Source of the DNA: a virus
Length of the DNA: 64,000 nt
IMG/VR virus record: IMGVR_UViG_3300033149_001989
Coordinates: 1 to 64,000 of that record
Strand: one strand, 5' to 3'
The position numbers and the translations under genes were made by a program. The notes below the pieces were generated by a model, which was given only the letters and a program-made list of their open reading frames with translations, was not told the DNA's origin and ran no database searches. Numbering within the stretch: position 1 is the stretch's first letter; every line of letters starts with the position of its first letter. This document shows, in pieces, positions 9,215-17,484 of the stretch.

Positions 9215-9425
9215 AATCCAATCCCTTCCTTATTTTTCTTATATCTTTTCTAAATAGCACTTCAAGGTTGTGTGTTAAAGAAAACTCACTTGTTTTATAT
9301 TCTTTATCATTATAATCACACTTTATTTCTATCCACTTATCAAAGTTTGGAAGATAAAAGTCTGGTATATAATAACAATTAGTTAATTTGAAGACTATTG
9401 GTTCATATAACCAATTTTCCACCAA
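9198..9425 (-). CDS. PD-(D/E)xK-type nuclease domain fragment
   Basis: A 75-codon frame with the pattern YYIPDFYLPNFDKWIEIK matches the PD-x(n)-E-x-K core of small phage nucleases of the very-short-patch or homing type. It starts only with a TTG or GTG, inside the end of the preceding zinc-ribbon gene. The zinc ribbon plus this core is the domain order expected for one protein. A one-base change near GTGGAAAATTGG (about 9415-9426) would fuse them, so this may be the second half of a frameshifted nuclease. Confidence 0.5.
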   Translation of the reverse strand: MVENWLYEPIVFKLTNCYYIPDFYLPNFDKWIEIKCDYNDKEYKTSEFSLTHNLEVLFRKDIRKIRKGLDYEWKN

Positions 9426-9543
9426 TTACTGCACCACGTGCCTTTTGATACCACTCCCGTGAACAATACTTAAACGATTGGTTAGGATTAGCATATACTT
9501 CTTTAGTTTTACCACAATGTTCACAAGTAACTGTTACTTTCAT
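9403..9543 (-). CDS. Small zinc-ribbon protein (possible N-terminal part of the nuclease)
   Basis: A 46-residue protein with CEHCGKTKEV and a later YCSREWYQKA resembles the Cys-rich N-terminal ribbon that often precedes small phage nucleases. The ATG at 9543 has a GGTAACAA-type leader. Its last codons overlap, in another frame, the PD-(D/E)xK-like frame that follows. Alone it has no evident function. Confidence 0.5.
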   Translation of the reverse strand: MKVTVTCEHCGKTKEVYANPNQSFKYCSREWYQKARGAVIGGKLVI

Positions 9544-9547
9544 TTTG

Positions 9548-10249
9548 TTACCACGCTGTCCTTTTTGCTCTAATAACACGTGGAACATTTACTATCTCGT
9601 GATTAGGTTTAATCAAAATAAGCATATAACACGCATTACCGTGATACTTTAATGATACACAAGAAAAAGCATTAGGAAATTGTGATTTTGGTTTCTTATA
9701 TTTATGATACAACCTAATTGGATTATGAAGATGCCCAAAATATACCGCCCTAAGATTATTACTCAAGCAAACTTCATTTTCACGGGGTTCTATAGCATAT
9801 GGGTGATGTGAAAATACTAAGTGATACTTATCATTAGATTTAAATCTATCAATTAACCACTCATACTGCTCTGGGTCTTCTTTTTTCAGAACATCGTTCC
9901 AACCAACTGCGAACCTATGCTTCATAAATGATGTATCTAAGAAGTCAATACAATACCCATTTAAATCGAGCGATTTCAAACGTACCACTCCAAAGTATCC
10001 ATTAAAAAGTTCACCATTATCGTAATCACCAGGAAGAACAACAGTCCTATGCCTAATCTTATTTAATGTGTTACTTGCCACCTTGTATAATTCATTATCA
10101 TTAAAATGAACTGTATCACCAGTGACCACAACCAGGTCAACATCCTCGCTGTTAATCGAATCAACCATCGGAGCCAACAAATTGCTGTGTGGTTTAATGT
10201 GTAAATCAGATATTTGAAGTATCTTCAAAGCGAATCCTTCCCTATCCAT
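9548..10249 (-). CDS. Calcineurin-like metallophosphoesterase
   Basis: A 233-residue protein carries the metallophosphoesterase signature in order: ISDLHI (D and H ligands), VVVTGDT (bridging Asp), PGDYDN in place of the usual GNHD, FSHHP, and GHLHN near residues 170-175. The family hydrolyses phosphomono- or diesters using two metal ions. The GNH triad has become GDY, so the catalytic Asn-His pair is altered and activity on standard substrates is uncertain. It lies with a glycosyltransferase among structural genes. Similar enzymes occur among the glycosylation genes of some actinobacterial phages. The start ATG has TAGGAGATAATTT upstream. Confidence 0.85.
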   Translation of the reverse strand: MDREGFALKILQISDLHIKPHSNLLAPMVDSINSEDVDLVVVTGDTVHFNDNELYKVASNTLNKIRHRTVVLPGDYDNGELFNGYFGVVRLKSLDLNGYCIDFLDTSFMKHRFAVGWNDVLKKEDPEQYEWLIDRFKSNDKYHLVFSHHPYAIEPRENEVCLSNNLRAVYFGHLHNPIRLYHKYKKPKSQFPNAFSCVSLKYHGNACYMLILIKPNHEIVNVPRVIRAKRTAW

Positions 10250-10362
10250 AAATTATCTCCTAAACAATTAATGCAGTAGCAAGGACTTTCTCCCTGGTAC
10301 TGTAAGATATTTTATTAGACATTATTTAATTGATGCCTTACACACCAATAATTAGCACTACA

Positions 10363-10848
10363 TTAGTCCCACTCATGTTTCCAGCCATAAAGTCTGCCAT
10401 ATTTAGGCTTCGCTAACTTGATTGGGAACAATGCATTTAACTCATCAATATCATCTTGTAATGTGGAGCTTCTCTGTCTTGCTGATTGAACATTAGAGTA
10501 AGAAATCTCTTCATCACGCCAGGTAACAGCATTACCAGACTCATTCCACTTGGTGCTACTTTTCAAAATAATGGACGCCTGCAACACTAAAGCCCGTTCA
10601 TCCTGATACTGGATGACAGGTGGTTCAGAAAATTCAAATATCTCTTCATCACCACTACGAATAATTAAATCCTCTACACCATCTACTGTTGCAACACGGT
10701 ACTTATTATGCCACCTATTCCCCAACGCTTTAACGGCATCAAACAAGAAACCAGATAATGTGGCATCTGTATACGTATAAGGAGTATCATAATCACTTAT
10801 ATGCCGCCTAAGTTGTGGAATAAGATACGCTAACGTTGTTGTTTCCAT
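10363..10848 (-). CDS. Head-tail adaptor (connector) protein
   Basis: A protein of about 161 residues begins TTTLAYLIPQLRRHISDYDT and has a helical N-terminal half with aromatic and Trp residues. The pattern is typical of gp6-type head-tail connector subunits that bind the portal ring. It follows the capsid cluster and precedes the neck genes. I start at the ATG at 10848, which has GGTAGGTGTT before it, rather than at a TTG 15 bases upstream. No enzymatic motif is present. Confidence 0.6.
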   Translation of the reverse strand: METTTLAYLIPQLRRHISDYDTPYTYTDATLSGFLFDAVKALGNRWHNKYRVATVDGVEDLIIRSGDEEIFEFSEPPVIQYQDERALVLQASIILKSSTKWNESGNAVTWRDEEISYSNVQSARQRSSTLQDDIDELNALFPIKLAKPKYGRLYGWKHEWD

Positions 10849-10878
10849 AACACCTACCAACAAGAACAGTTCTAGAAA

Positions 10879-11379
10879 TTACCCCGAATTGCTTACTTTC
10901 ACACCGTCTAAGTTAGCTGTACTAGGTGCCACTGAAGTATCAAATTTCCTTAAGGTATTCTTCAAAAATTCTATTGTTTTATAAGGTTTATCCGCCTCTA
11001 TAGCAAACTTTAAGATTCTAGATACAGGAACTGGAGAAGTAAACTTGTCTACCCTACTCTTCATCTTAGCATAAGGTTCCTTCAACAAATCTTTCAAGAA
11101 ACCATCGGTTACCGCATTAACTTCATCAAGCTCCATCTCGTAACCCTCTGTTATCTCAAGCAAGTAACCATTTACAATGGCATTCTTATTATGCTTAAGG
11201 AAAAATTTCTCCGTCTCTTCATCGGCTATCTCAACTGTTATCTTCTCTATGGGGGATGACACTGGGTCTCCCTTCAACAAAAACTCCTCCTCAATATACG
11301 CATCCCCACGCTTTGTTAGTATTTTGCCACCAACAGCACACTTTACAGCTTTCTTAAAAACTCTAGGATATGTCTTCAC
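10879..11379 (-). CDS. Head-associated protein of unknown function
   Basis: A 166-residue protein lies directly downstream of the major capsid gene. The N-terminal half is Lys-rich, and the C-terminal third ends in a Ser- and Thr-rich tail. It may be a minor head or head-completion protein. I do not recognise a family. It is preceded by a strong hairpin after the capsid stop, so it may be expressed less than capsid. Start at ATG 11379 with GAGGAGAATTAAAG upstream. Confidence 0.6.
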   Translation of the reverse strand: MKTYPRVFKKAVKCAVGGKILTKRGDAYIEEEFLLKGDPVSSPIEKITVEIADEETEKFFLKHNKNAIVNGYLLEITEGYEMELDEVNAVTDGFLKDLLKEPYAKMKSRVDKFTSPVPVSRILKFAIEADKPYKTIEFLKNTLRKFDTSVAPSTANLDGVKVSNSG

Positions 11380-11444
11380 TTTAATTCTCCTCTGTTATTT
11401 TTATACTGAGTTTCTGAGCCTCTCTTCCACCCAGATAGTAGTTT

Positions 11445-11471
11445 GGGGGAAGGCATCAAAGCACTTCCCCC
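11445..11471 (-). terminator. Strong hairpin downstream of the capsid gene
   Basis: Perfect 8-bp arms GGGGGAAG and CTTCCCCC flank an 11-base loop between the capsid stop and the next gene. It has no T-run on either strand, so it is more likely a partial terminator or an mRNA 3'-end stabiliser that raises capsid yield than a full intrinsic terminator. Confidence 0.5.
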
Positions 11472-11478
11472 TCAATTA

Positions 11479-12393
11479 TTATGTAGCATCGGTTCTTATG
11501 ATACCAACATTCTCCATACGGTCAAACAAAAGACCAAACTGCTGATAGATTCTTAGATGCCAAGTTGGAGGTGCAGTGCCCATATCTGTCCACTGGTCCT
11601 CCCTTACATCACCGTAAGAGATAAACTCTCCACAGTTATCACCTATCACAACAATAAGGTCATCTTGTATTAGACCATTTCTGTCGTATGGGTTATCATA
11701 AACCTGCTCTAAGGATATAAAGTTGGCTCCGTAGTAAACACCAAACCAACCTGTTCTCCTTATCTCCTCCAAAGCACTTGGTACAGGAACGGCGTAGCCT
11801 GTTTCACCAGCACCAACACCAACTCTGTAACCAGCAAACTTTGTAATAGGAGCAAGAGTAGGTCTCCTACCAACCACAGCTTTCACTGAACCTGCAACAT
11901 CGGCAATACTATCAATAGCATCCTCTAGTATACTTCTAGTTAATGATGTCTCATACCAAAAGTTGGTACTATCATCAATAGTAGCCAATGTGTACAATGC
12001 GTTCATAACCTTTACAACGTAAAAGTCGGAAAGCTTAGCAATCATTTCACGTCTTATCTCGTCAACTGTGCCAATCTCGCCAGACTCTACTTCCCACTCA
12101 TTATGTGAAACTTCCGCATACGCAGTATCAAGGTTGAAGTGAACCGTTTCCTTTACTGTGATTTGGCTCGCAAGTGTATCTTGTCCAGGTACTAATTGTC
12201 TAACTTCGATTCCCCTACGCACTTTCTTCACAAGAGCATCGCCAGGATTCAATGCCCTAGTAGTTAGGAACATACCAACAATGTCCTGAGTTATGTGTTT
12301 AGGGTCAATATACTCAACAATAAGTTCGGACAAGGCACTCTTATCAGTTTTAGCAACTTCGGCTAAAGCTTCTTTAAATTTCTTCTCGTCCAT
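11479..12393 (-). CDS. Major capsid protein
   Basis: A 304-residue protein follows protease, scaffold and decoration genes in the order typical for capsid subunits. It fits an HK97-type fold: an N-terminal arm, a long helix-containing region around DEIRREMIAKLSDFYVVKVM, and a C-terminal strand domain ending in a hydrophobic segment. Its gene is flanked by hairpins on both sides, as often seen for the most expressed late gene. The ATG at 12393 has AGGTAAAATAA upstream. The assignment rests on order, size and fold-like pattern rather than a unique motif. Confidence 0.75.
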   Translation of the reverse strand: MDEKKFKEALAEVAKTDKSALSELIVEYIDPKHITQDIVGMFLTTRALNPGDALVKKVRRGIEVRQLVPGQDTLASQITVKETVHFNLDTAYAEVSHNEWEVESGEIGTVDEIRREMIAKLSDFYVVKVMNALYTLATIDDSTNFWYETSLTRSILEDAIDSIADVAGSVKAVVGRRPTLAPITKFAGYRVGVGAGETGYAVPVPSALEEIRRTGWFGVYYGANFISLEQVYDNPYDRNGLIQDDLIVVIGDNCGEFISYGDVREDQWTDMGTAPPTWHLRIYQQFGLLFDRMENVGIIRTDAT

Positions 12394-12405
12394 TTATTTT
12401 ACCTC

Positions 12406-12450
12406 TAGGGAGGGGGTAGAACACTCATTAACGGTCACCCTCCTCCCCTA
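12406..12450 (-). terminator. GC-rich hairpin between decoration and capsid genes
   Basis: TAGGGAGGGGGT pairs with ACCCTCCTCCCCTA across an 18-base loop. The stem lies just before the capsid ribosome site and could end or pause some upstream transcripts, or protect the capsid mRNA 5' end. Confidence 0.45.
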
Positions 12451-12457
12451 AATTACT

Positions 12458-13063
12458 TTAGGCTGTTATGCCTGTCTTAATAGTTAGCGTGTTCTTTGTA
12501 GTATTCTGCTCGAACACAATACCAACTTTACCGTCACTTGACGCATACCATATACCGTTAGTCTTAACACTAATAGCAGCACCAATAGTGTATGTACCAG
12601 CTTCGAAGCAACCACTTGTTACAGTGTATATACCCGCATCGTAAGCAAGCATCGGTGCACCTGAAGGAATGATAGCACTCTCTTTCAGTCTCGGTACAAC
12701 CATTCTAAGAGTAACATCTTGAGGTAGATTTTCATCACCAGCCTCAAACTCCCTCAAAGTGTAAGGGATACTAACACTACTTTCATTCTCAGAAGCGAGG
12801 TCATCGTAAATTGGAGGTTTCTCGTTGTAAACCCTAAATGCCGCAACGTATCTAGCATCCTGGTCATTATCTGAAGTAGGTAATGATGCCCCCTGTGTCA
12901 CGCTGAAAATGCCCCCCTGCAAACGAGGGTCGGTATCTGGATTACCCAACAGCACCTTCGGAGAATTTGAAGCTGCTCCAAGTTTAACAGCAAGACCTGC
13001 TGTTATATCTTGTTGTGCAATACAAGGTATGGCGGTTCCTCTTAATCTAATTTCTACTCCCAT
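12458..13063 (-). CDS. Head decoration-like protein
   Basis: A 201-residue beta-rich protein precedes the capsid gene. Its ending, around GIVFEQNTTKNTLTIKTGI, and Gly-rich turns such as AGLAVKLGAA resemble the DUF2190 family and similar phage head decoration proteins. These bind the outside of HK97-type capsids as trimers. The N-terminal start MGVEIRLRG has a GAGGTAAATTAG leader. There is no signal peptide. If virions are glycosylated, this exposed protein would be a natural acceptor, but that is only speculation. Confidence 0.6.
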   Translation of the reverse strand: MGVEIRLRGTAIPCIAQQDITAGLAVKLGAASNSPKVLLGNPDTDPRLQGGIFSVTQGASLPTSDNDQDARYVAAFRVYNEKPPIYDDLASENESSVSIPYTLREFEAGDENLPQDVTLRMVVPRLKESAIIPSGAPMLAYDAGIYTVTSGCFEAGTYTIGAAISVKTNGIWYASSDGKVGIVFEQNTTKNTLTIKTGITA

Positions 13064-13074
13064 CTAATTTACCT

Positions 13075-14022
13075 CTATTTGTCTCCCCTGTTTTTCTTAA
13101 TTTCCTTAAGACCTTCTGAAGCAATTGACTTTGCGTCAGTATCACTTCTATTAAGGCGAGGGACTTTTATACTTGCTGAAGCAGTCTCTGAATCAGCTTC
13201 TTTCTTAGCCTTAAGCCTCTCAATAATCTTATCAAGATTATCGTCGGACTGACTCAACCAGAAATCAGGGTCGGCATCTACATCATCATCAACGTTAGCT
13301 TCTTCAAGCTTAGCCTTGATGTCATTCAGTTTCTGCTCTCTCTCTGCGGCTTCATCAGTATCCTGCTTGAACTTCCTAAGAGACTCAAGCTCTTCTTTCT
13401 GCTCATTAAGCTGAGTTGTTAAACTTTCCAGCTCCGTTGATTTAGCCTCAAGTTCGGTCTTTGTATTACCAAGTTCCTCCTTGACACTTTCAAGCTCAGA
13501 AGTTGCCGCAGTTAGGTCGTTCTTAACTTTATCGAAATCTTCTTGCTTTATTTCACTCATAATTTCCTCTCTAGTGGCGTCATCTTCAAGTTCAATGAAA
13601 TCACAACGCTCACCCATCGTTTCACCATCATAGTATTCTACAAAGGCTTTTTCCCAGTCAATAAGTTCCGCTTCACCAGATTCTAATTCAAGGTTGTAGT
13701 GGCTTTTAGCATAACTCTTAATCTTGCTAACAATTTTAGACCATTTACTACCTAGAATAGTTTTATTCTTTTGCTGATGAACATATCTCCATGCCGCCAA
13801 ACATCTTGACTTTGTATTAAGCGGGTATCTATAACATTCTGGGTCTGCGTATTCTGATTTTTCTTTTGGATACCCTTTTGGCGGACTCTTATGACAAAGA
13901 TATGACTTATTGTCAGCGGCATCACCATCCTTCTCCGCTTGAGCAGTTACACCAGCGGTTAAAACCTTACGGATGGTTAACAACTGCGAACTGGAAATGC
14001 CACTCAAGTCTAATGTTTTCAT
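13075..14022 (-). CDS. Capsid scaffolding protein with long coiled coil
   Basis: A 315-residue protein. Residues about 165-230 form a long Glu/Leu heptad coiled coil (for example ELESVKEELGNTKTELEAKS), as in scaffold proteins. The N-terminal part has a compact Cys-containing module, SYLCHKSPPKGYPKEKSEYA, of a type seen in phage head genes (DUF6582-like). The C-terminus is basic, as in scaffold regions that contact capsid. It lies between the head protease and the decoration and capsid genes, and starts three bases after the protease stop. It would shape the procapsid and then be removed by the protease. Confidence 0.75.
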   Translation of the reverse strand: MKTLDLSGISSSQLLTIRKVLTAGVTAQAEKDGDAADNKSYLCHKSPPKGYPKEKSEYADPECYRYPLNTKSRCLAAWRYVHQQKNKTILGSKWSKIVSKIKSYAKSHYNLELESGEAELIDWEKAFVEYYDGETMGERCDFIELEDDATREEIMSEIKQEDFDKVKNDLTAATSELESVKEELGNTKTELEAKSTELESLTTQLNEQKEELESLRKFKQDTDEAAEREQKLNDIKAKLEEANVDDDVDADPDFWLSQSDDNLDKIIERLKAKKEADSETASASIKVPRLNRSDTDAKSIASEGLKEIKKNRGDK

Positions 14023-14024
14023 AA

Positions 14025-14600
14025 TTACACCACCTCACGCTCTTTGAGTTCTTCATCTATCAATTCTATTAAATCTTTCGCACTAATAGAAATCAAAGGT
14101 GTTCTTCCGTCATATGCAGGATGTTTAACTGCTGTCACTGCTTTAGTAGTTACTCCTTTAAGCCACTCAATACCATCTTTTTCTTCCGAATCTTTATATC
14201 TTATCTCCCAAGAAAAATCTACACTACCACCATCCACCATCTCACTCTTGAAGAACTCAACAACTTCGGGATACTCATCATTAAACAAAGCACCAATAGC
14301 CACAATTTTATTAGCCTGCTGTTGCCCTGCTTTAATAACACCAATTACGTGAGCATTAGAATGACCCTGAATCCCAAAATCTGAATCAAAATTAGCCTTA
14401 ATGGGCATATATGACATAGACTTCAGCAGGTTCGGAAACTCATCCTGACTAATACCTTGATTATTTGCATTTGGTTCATCATCAGTAAATACGAACTTTA
14501 CCCAAGTTAATAACGGATTTCTATATTCCTCTGGAATTCCAGCCTTAGCAAAATCTTCTACTAATCCTAAACTAACATTAAAAATACTGATATTTTCCAT
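14025..14600 (-). CDS. Prohead maturation protease-like protein
   Basis: A 191-residue protein sits directly before the scaffold and capsid genes. It has IKANFDSDFGIQGHSNAHVI followed by GALFNDEYPEVVEFF and SVDFSWEIRY. This spacing of a conserved His and a Ser within beta strands resembles phage head maturation proteases of the U35/U9 type that cleave scaffold and capsid. I cannot prove the catalytic residues. The likely pair is His near residue 80 and Ser near residue 126. The start ATG is preceded by a weak GGTGAATT leader and, further up, by a TATAAT sequence. Confidence 0.6.
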   Translation of the reverse strand: MENISIFNVSLGLVEDFAKAGIPEEYRNPLLTWVKFVFTDDEPNANNQGISQDEFPNLLKSMSYMPIKANFDSDFGIQGHSNAHVIGVIKAGQQQANKIVAIGALFNDEYPEVVEFFKSEMVDGGSVDFSWEIRYKDSEEKDGIEWLKGVTTKAVTAVKHPAYDGRTPLISISAKDLIELIDEELKEREVV

Positions 14601-14642
14601 AATTCACCTATTTGGGGCAAAACAAAGCCCATGCCCTCTACT

Positions 14643-14692
14643 ATTATACTATCATTTTTTGCCAATTTTGACCAGTTTTTTGCGAAAATTGG
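14643..14692 (-). promoter_or_regulatory. Hairpin and TATAAT element before the head protease
   Basis: CCAATTTT (14662-14669) and AAAATTGG (14685-14692) form an 8-bp inverted repeat just after the upstream glycosyltransferase gene. A perfect TATAAT (minus strand, 14643-14648) follows, with only a poor -35 sequence 17 bases upstream. It may end transcription from the sugar island and restart it for the head genes. Evidence is moderate for the hairpin and weak for the promoter. Confidence 0.4.
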
Positions 14693-14698
14693 TAAAAA

Positions 14699-15850
14699 TT
14701 AATCAACAAAACTTAATCTACCACCATTCGCTGATGAAATGGCGTGAAAGACCTTGTTAGAAACAGTTCGCCAATCAAATTTGGTATGGTTAACCGCAGC
14801 CAGTGCATCCTTTTTTCTATCCGCCAAGTAATTTCTATCAGAATATAACAAATTTAGCTTTGCCACAAAATCGTCAACACTTATAACACTACCCTTAAAT
14901 AAAGTACCAGCCATATACTCAGAACGTTCTATTTCTATATAATCAGCAGCGTTTCCCCAAATATCAAACAAATTACCGTGTCGTGGACATAGTATTGGAA
15001 TACCTGCCGCAGCACCTTCAACTAGAGATAAGCCAAACCCCTCACCTAAAGATGTATTAACATTAACATCCATAGTGTTATAAAGAATATTAATCTTATC
15101 AACAGTTAAAACTTTAGTACTAAGAATAAGTTTATCAGAAATACCGAAGTCATCAGCCAACGTTGGTAAATCATACGATATATCCTGATTAATAGAATGA
15201 ATTAGACATTTAACATCATCCTTATCTTTAGCAAATTGAGAAAAACCATCAAGAAACAGGTCAAGTCGTTTCCTATAACTATTTGAATTTATATTACCAA
15301 CTACAAAATATTTACTAAGACCAAACTGTTCCTTGACACCATCAATAGGTACAAATATACCCTTATCAACACCGTGATAAATTGCAGAAACATTTATAGT
15401 CGGATTAATTTCTAGTATCTTACTTTTAGAAAAATTGGTATATGTAAGTATCTCTTTTACACCAAAAGTACTAAGTGACAAAACATCATCCTTACTAATT
15501 GGTAAATTATTAATTGGAAATATCACCACAAACCTGGTATTACTTTCATAACCGCTAATTGTATTCTTAATATACTCAAGATACCTTATAACAATTGGTA
15601 AATCATTAAAAATGACCGCAACATCTGGATTTTCTCTCAAAACTAGATTTGCCGCAAAATCAAAAGAATATATATCCCCAGGAACACACCCAGGGTATAT
15701 GTAGTAATTACACGGATGCCTCATCCTTCCATCATAATTAATACCAAAAACACTCAAATCGCACTTGTTACAAAGATAATTACATATATTATGTGTTACT
15801 ACAGCAAACCCAGTTTGTTTTACAGCGTCTCCAATCCACAGTACCTTCAT
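14699..15850 (-). CDS. GT4-type glycosyltransferase (GT-B fold)
   Basis: A 383-residue glycosyltransferase starting KVLWIGDAVKQTGFAVVTHN, homologous to the start of the enzyme at 7901-9214. It has the GT4 donor-site block NTSLGEGFGLSLVEGAAAGI near residues 265-285 and a SYRKRLDLFLDGF segment also shared with that paralog. It is the last gene of the sugar island, next to the head protease. The shared N-terminus and RKRLDLFL block suggest that the two enzymes act on related substrates or in sequence. No membrane segment is present. Confidence 0.88.
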   Translation of the reverse strand: MKVLWIGDAVKQTGFAVVTHNICNYLCNKCDLSVFGINYDGRMRHPCNYYIYPGCVPGDIYSFDFAANLVLRENPDVAVIFNDLPIVIRYLEYIKNTISGYESNTRFVVIFPINNLPISKDDVLSLSTFGVKEILTYTNFSKSKILEINPTINVSAIYHGVDKGIFVPIDGVKEQFGLSKYFVVGNINSNSYRKRLDLFLDGFSQFAKDKDDVKCLIHSINQDISYDLPTLADDFGISDKLILSTKVLTVDKINILYNTMDVNVNTSLGEGFGLSLVEGAAAGIPILCPRHGNLFDIWGNAADYIEIERSEYMAGTLFKGSVISVDDFVAKLNLLYSDRNYLADRKKDALAAVNHTKFDWRTVSNKVFHAISSANGGRLSFVD

Positions 15851-15858
15851 TAGTCTCC

Positions 15859-16350
15859 CTATCCTGTTATATTACCATAGGTGATAACTCTATTCTTACC
15901 TCTAGACATCCTTGGAACTTTAGGTGATTCTTCTGATTCGCTTACAGGTTCATAAGTAGTTACACGCTCAACCTCGATTGCACTACTCCAATCCACAGTA
16001 ACATCATCACCTTGCATACTCCAATTAAGTTTATAAAGTTTGTTATCTTTCTCAACGATTGCAAAATCGTCAAACACGTCAGCAACCCAAGGACTACTCT
16101 GCACCTCATCCACTCTAGGTCCATTAATTGCTTCACGTATTTTCTTCTCCAGTTCCCAAAGCTCTTCCCCCATACTTAACTCACTTTCTGAGTCACTAGG
16201 AACCTTCCAATTCATTTTCTTTAATTGAGCCTTGCATATAGCAATTGCTCTTGATTCCTTATATTTTGGATTTTGCTTCATTACAGAACTAACACACTTT
16301 TCCATCCAAGCCGTTTGCTTGGGTGTTTCATTTTTTATTCCATATGGCAT
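15859..16350 (-). CDS. Phage head-region protein with acidic middle
   Basis: A protein of about 163 residues. The first 45 residues form a basic helical module, TPKQTAWMEKCVSSVMKQNP followed by YKESRAIAICKAQ, a pattern seen in many phage head proteins near the protease. The second half (VADVFDDFAIVEKDNKLYKL) is predicted beta-rich, and the C-terminus is Ser/Glu-rich. The ATG at 16350 lies one base after the stop of the preceding methyltransferase-like gene and has GTGGAGAAAG upstream. It is a structural-type gene stranded among sugar genes, which suggests that the island was inserted around it. Confidence 0.6.
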   Translation of the reverse strand: MPYGIKNETPKQTAWMEKCVSSVMKQNPKYKESRAIAICKAQLKKMNWKVPSDSESELSMGEELWELEKKIREAINGPRVDEVQSSPWVADVFDDFAIVEKDNKLYKLNWSMQGDDVTVDWSSAIEVERVTTYEPVSESEESPKVPRMSRGKNRVITYGNITG

Positions 16351-16351
16351 T

Positions 16352-16846
16352 TTACTTTCTCCACACTTCAAATATTCTTTTACTATGGTCTAAGTTACAA
16401 ACATCTTCATTAAGTATATCTAGATTAATAGACAAATATTTATAAAAACCACACGATTCAACTACAAATCCTAATTTAGTAAGTATCCTAGAGGTGGTAT
16501 CCCACCGAGAGGCTTCTATAACCACAACTCTAGCGTCAGATAAAAGACCAAAAAACTCCCCAATAACTTGATTTGTATTTCTTCTTAAGTCTACTCCGAG
16601 GGCAACTATAGCATCAAAACTACCATAATTAGGTTGTTCCCCCAGTTTACGTCTATACAACTTAACCGTATCAGTAATTAGTGGTTCCACATTAGGGTCA
16701 ACACCAACAAATAGGTCATAACTATCCAAGTAATTATATAGAGGATTATTTCCGCACCCAACCTCAAATATCCTGCGATACCCTTTAACATAATAAGCAG
16801 CCAGTGCTTGACGAACACTAAAAATATCTTTATCTAAGTAGTGCAT
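16352..16846 (-). CDS. Methyltransferase-like (Rossmann) protein
   Basis: A 164-residue protein with the SAM-binding motif I RIFEVGCGNNPLYNY at about residues 25-39 and an acidic motif II, FVGVDPN. It is shorter than standard class I methyltransferases and lacks a clear C-terminal substrate domain. It overlaps the end of a second methyltransferase gene by 13 bases. It may act as a small methyltransferase or a partner of its neighbour. Substrate unknown, probably a sugar intermediate, as inferred from the neighbours. Confidence 0.7.
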   Translation of the reverse strand: MHYLDKDIFSVRQALAAYYVKGYRRIFEVGCGNNPLYNYLDSYDLFVGVDPNVEPLITDTVKLYRRKLGEQPNYGSFDAIVALGVDLRRNTNQVIGEFFGLLSDARVVVIEASRWDTTSRILTKLGFVVESCGFYKYLSINLDILNEDVCNLDHSKRIFEVWRK

Positions 16847-17484
16847 TTTCTTGCCTTAATTCTTAATAAACATTTTGGAAAACCCGCTTTGTAACCGACC
16901 TTAGAAGCCAAACTTTTTGAGACTTCTAACCACCCGTGCACCTCACAAACAACATAATTCTCATCCTCAATCTCAAAGCCATCAAACAATCTGTTGATAC
17001 GGTTAGTATCATAAACCCTATAAAAAGGTTTACCTTTTGAGTTATTAACAATATAAGGAATACCAAAAGGTATTTGAGCTAAAATAACACCACCATTCTT
17101 AAGAACCCTTGAAAAGTGCTTAATACCCACTAAATCACCGTCTACAGCAAAACCACCACCATAATGCCCCAACCCCAAATGCTCTAGTAAAGATGGGCTG
17201 AAAACAACGTCAAAAAAGGAATCATCAAACGGCAAATCAAGAAGTTCACATTGTTTATATTCAAAATTATCTGCTCGCCACACATACTTCCAATTACCTC
17301 TGTCAGCACCATACACGGTAAAACCATAATCGCACAGCACTTTGGTAATCATATTATGACTAATAAATCCAGTATCTAATACTACATTACCCTCTATATT
17401 CTTCAAAAACCAAGGATAGTCTATATACCACTCTGTCTTTGGCTTAAAAAATTCCTTGTAATTAAAGTCAGTTACTGTTCTCAT
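16834..17484 (-). CDS. Class I SAM-dependent methyltransferase
   Basis: A 216-residue methyltransferase. It has a weak motif I (VVLDTGFISHNMITKVL), the motif IV region FDVVFSPSLLEHLGLGHYGG, and post-motif LKNGGVILAQIPFG, typical of Methyltransf_11-type enzymes. Motif I has lost the usual Gly-x-Gly. It overlaps genes on both sides by a few bases, so it is translated with the sugar island. It may methylate a sugar hydroxyl or carboxyl group. Confidence 0.75.
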   Translation of the reverse strand: MRTVTDFNYKEFFKPKTEWYIDYPWFLKNIEGNVVLDTGFISHNMITKVLCDYGFTVYGADRGNWKYVWRADNFEYKQCELLDLPFDDSFFDVVFSPSLLEHLGLGHYGGGFAVDGDLVGIKHFSRVLKNGGVILAQIPFGIPYIVNNSKGKPFYRVYDTNRINRLFDGFEIEDENYVVCEVHGWLEVSKSLASKVGYKAGFPKCLLRIKARKCTT

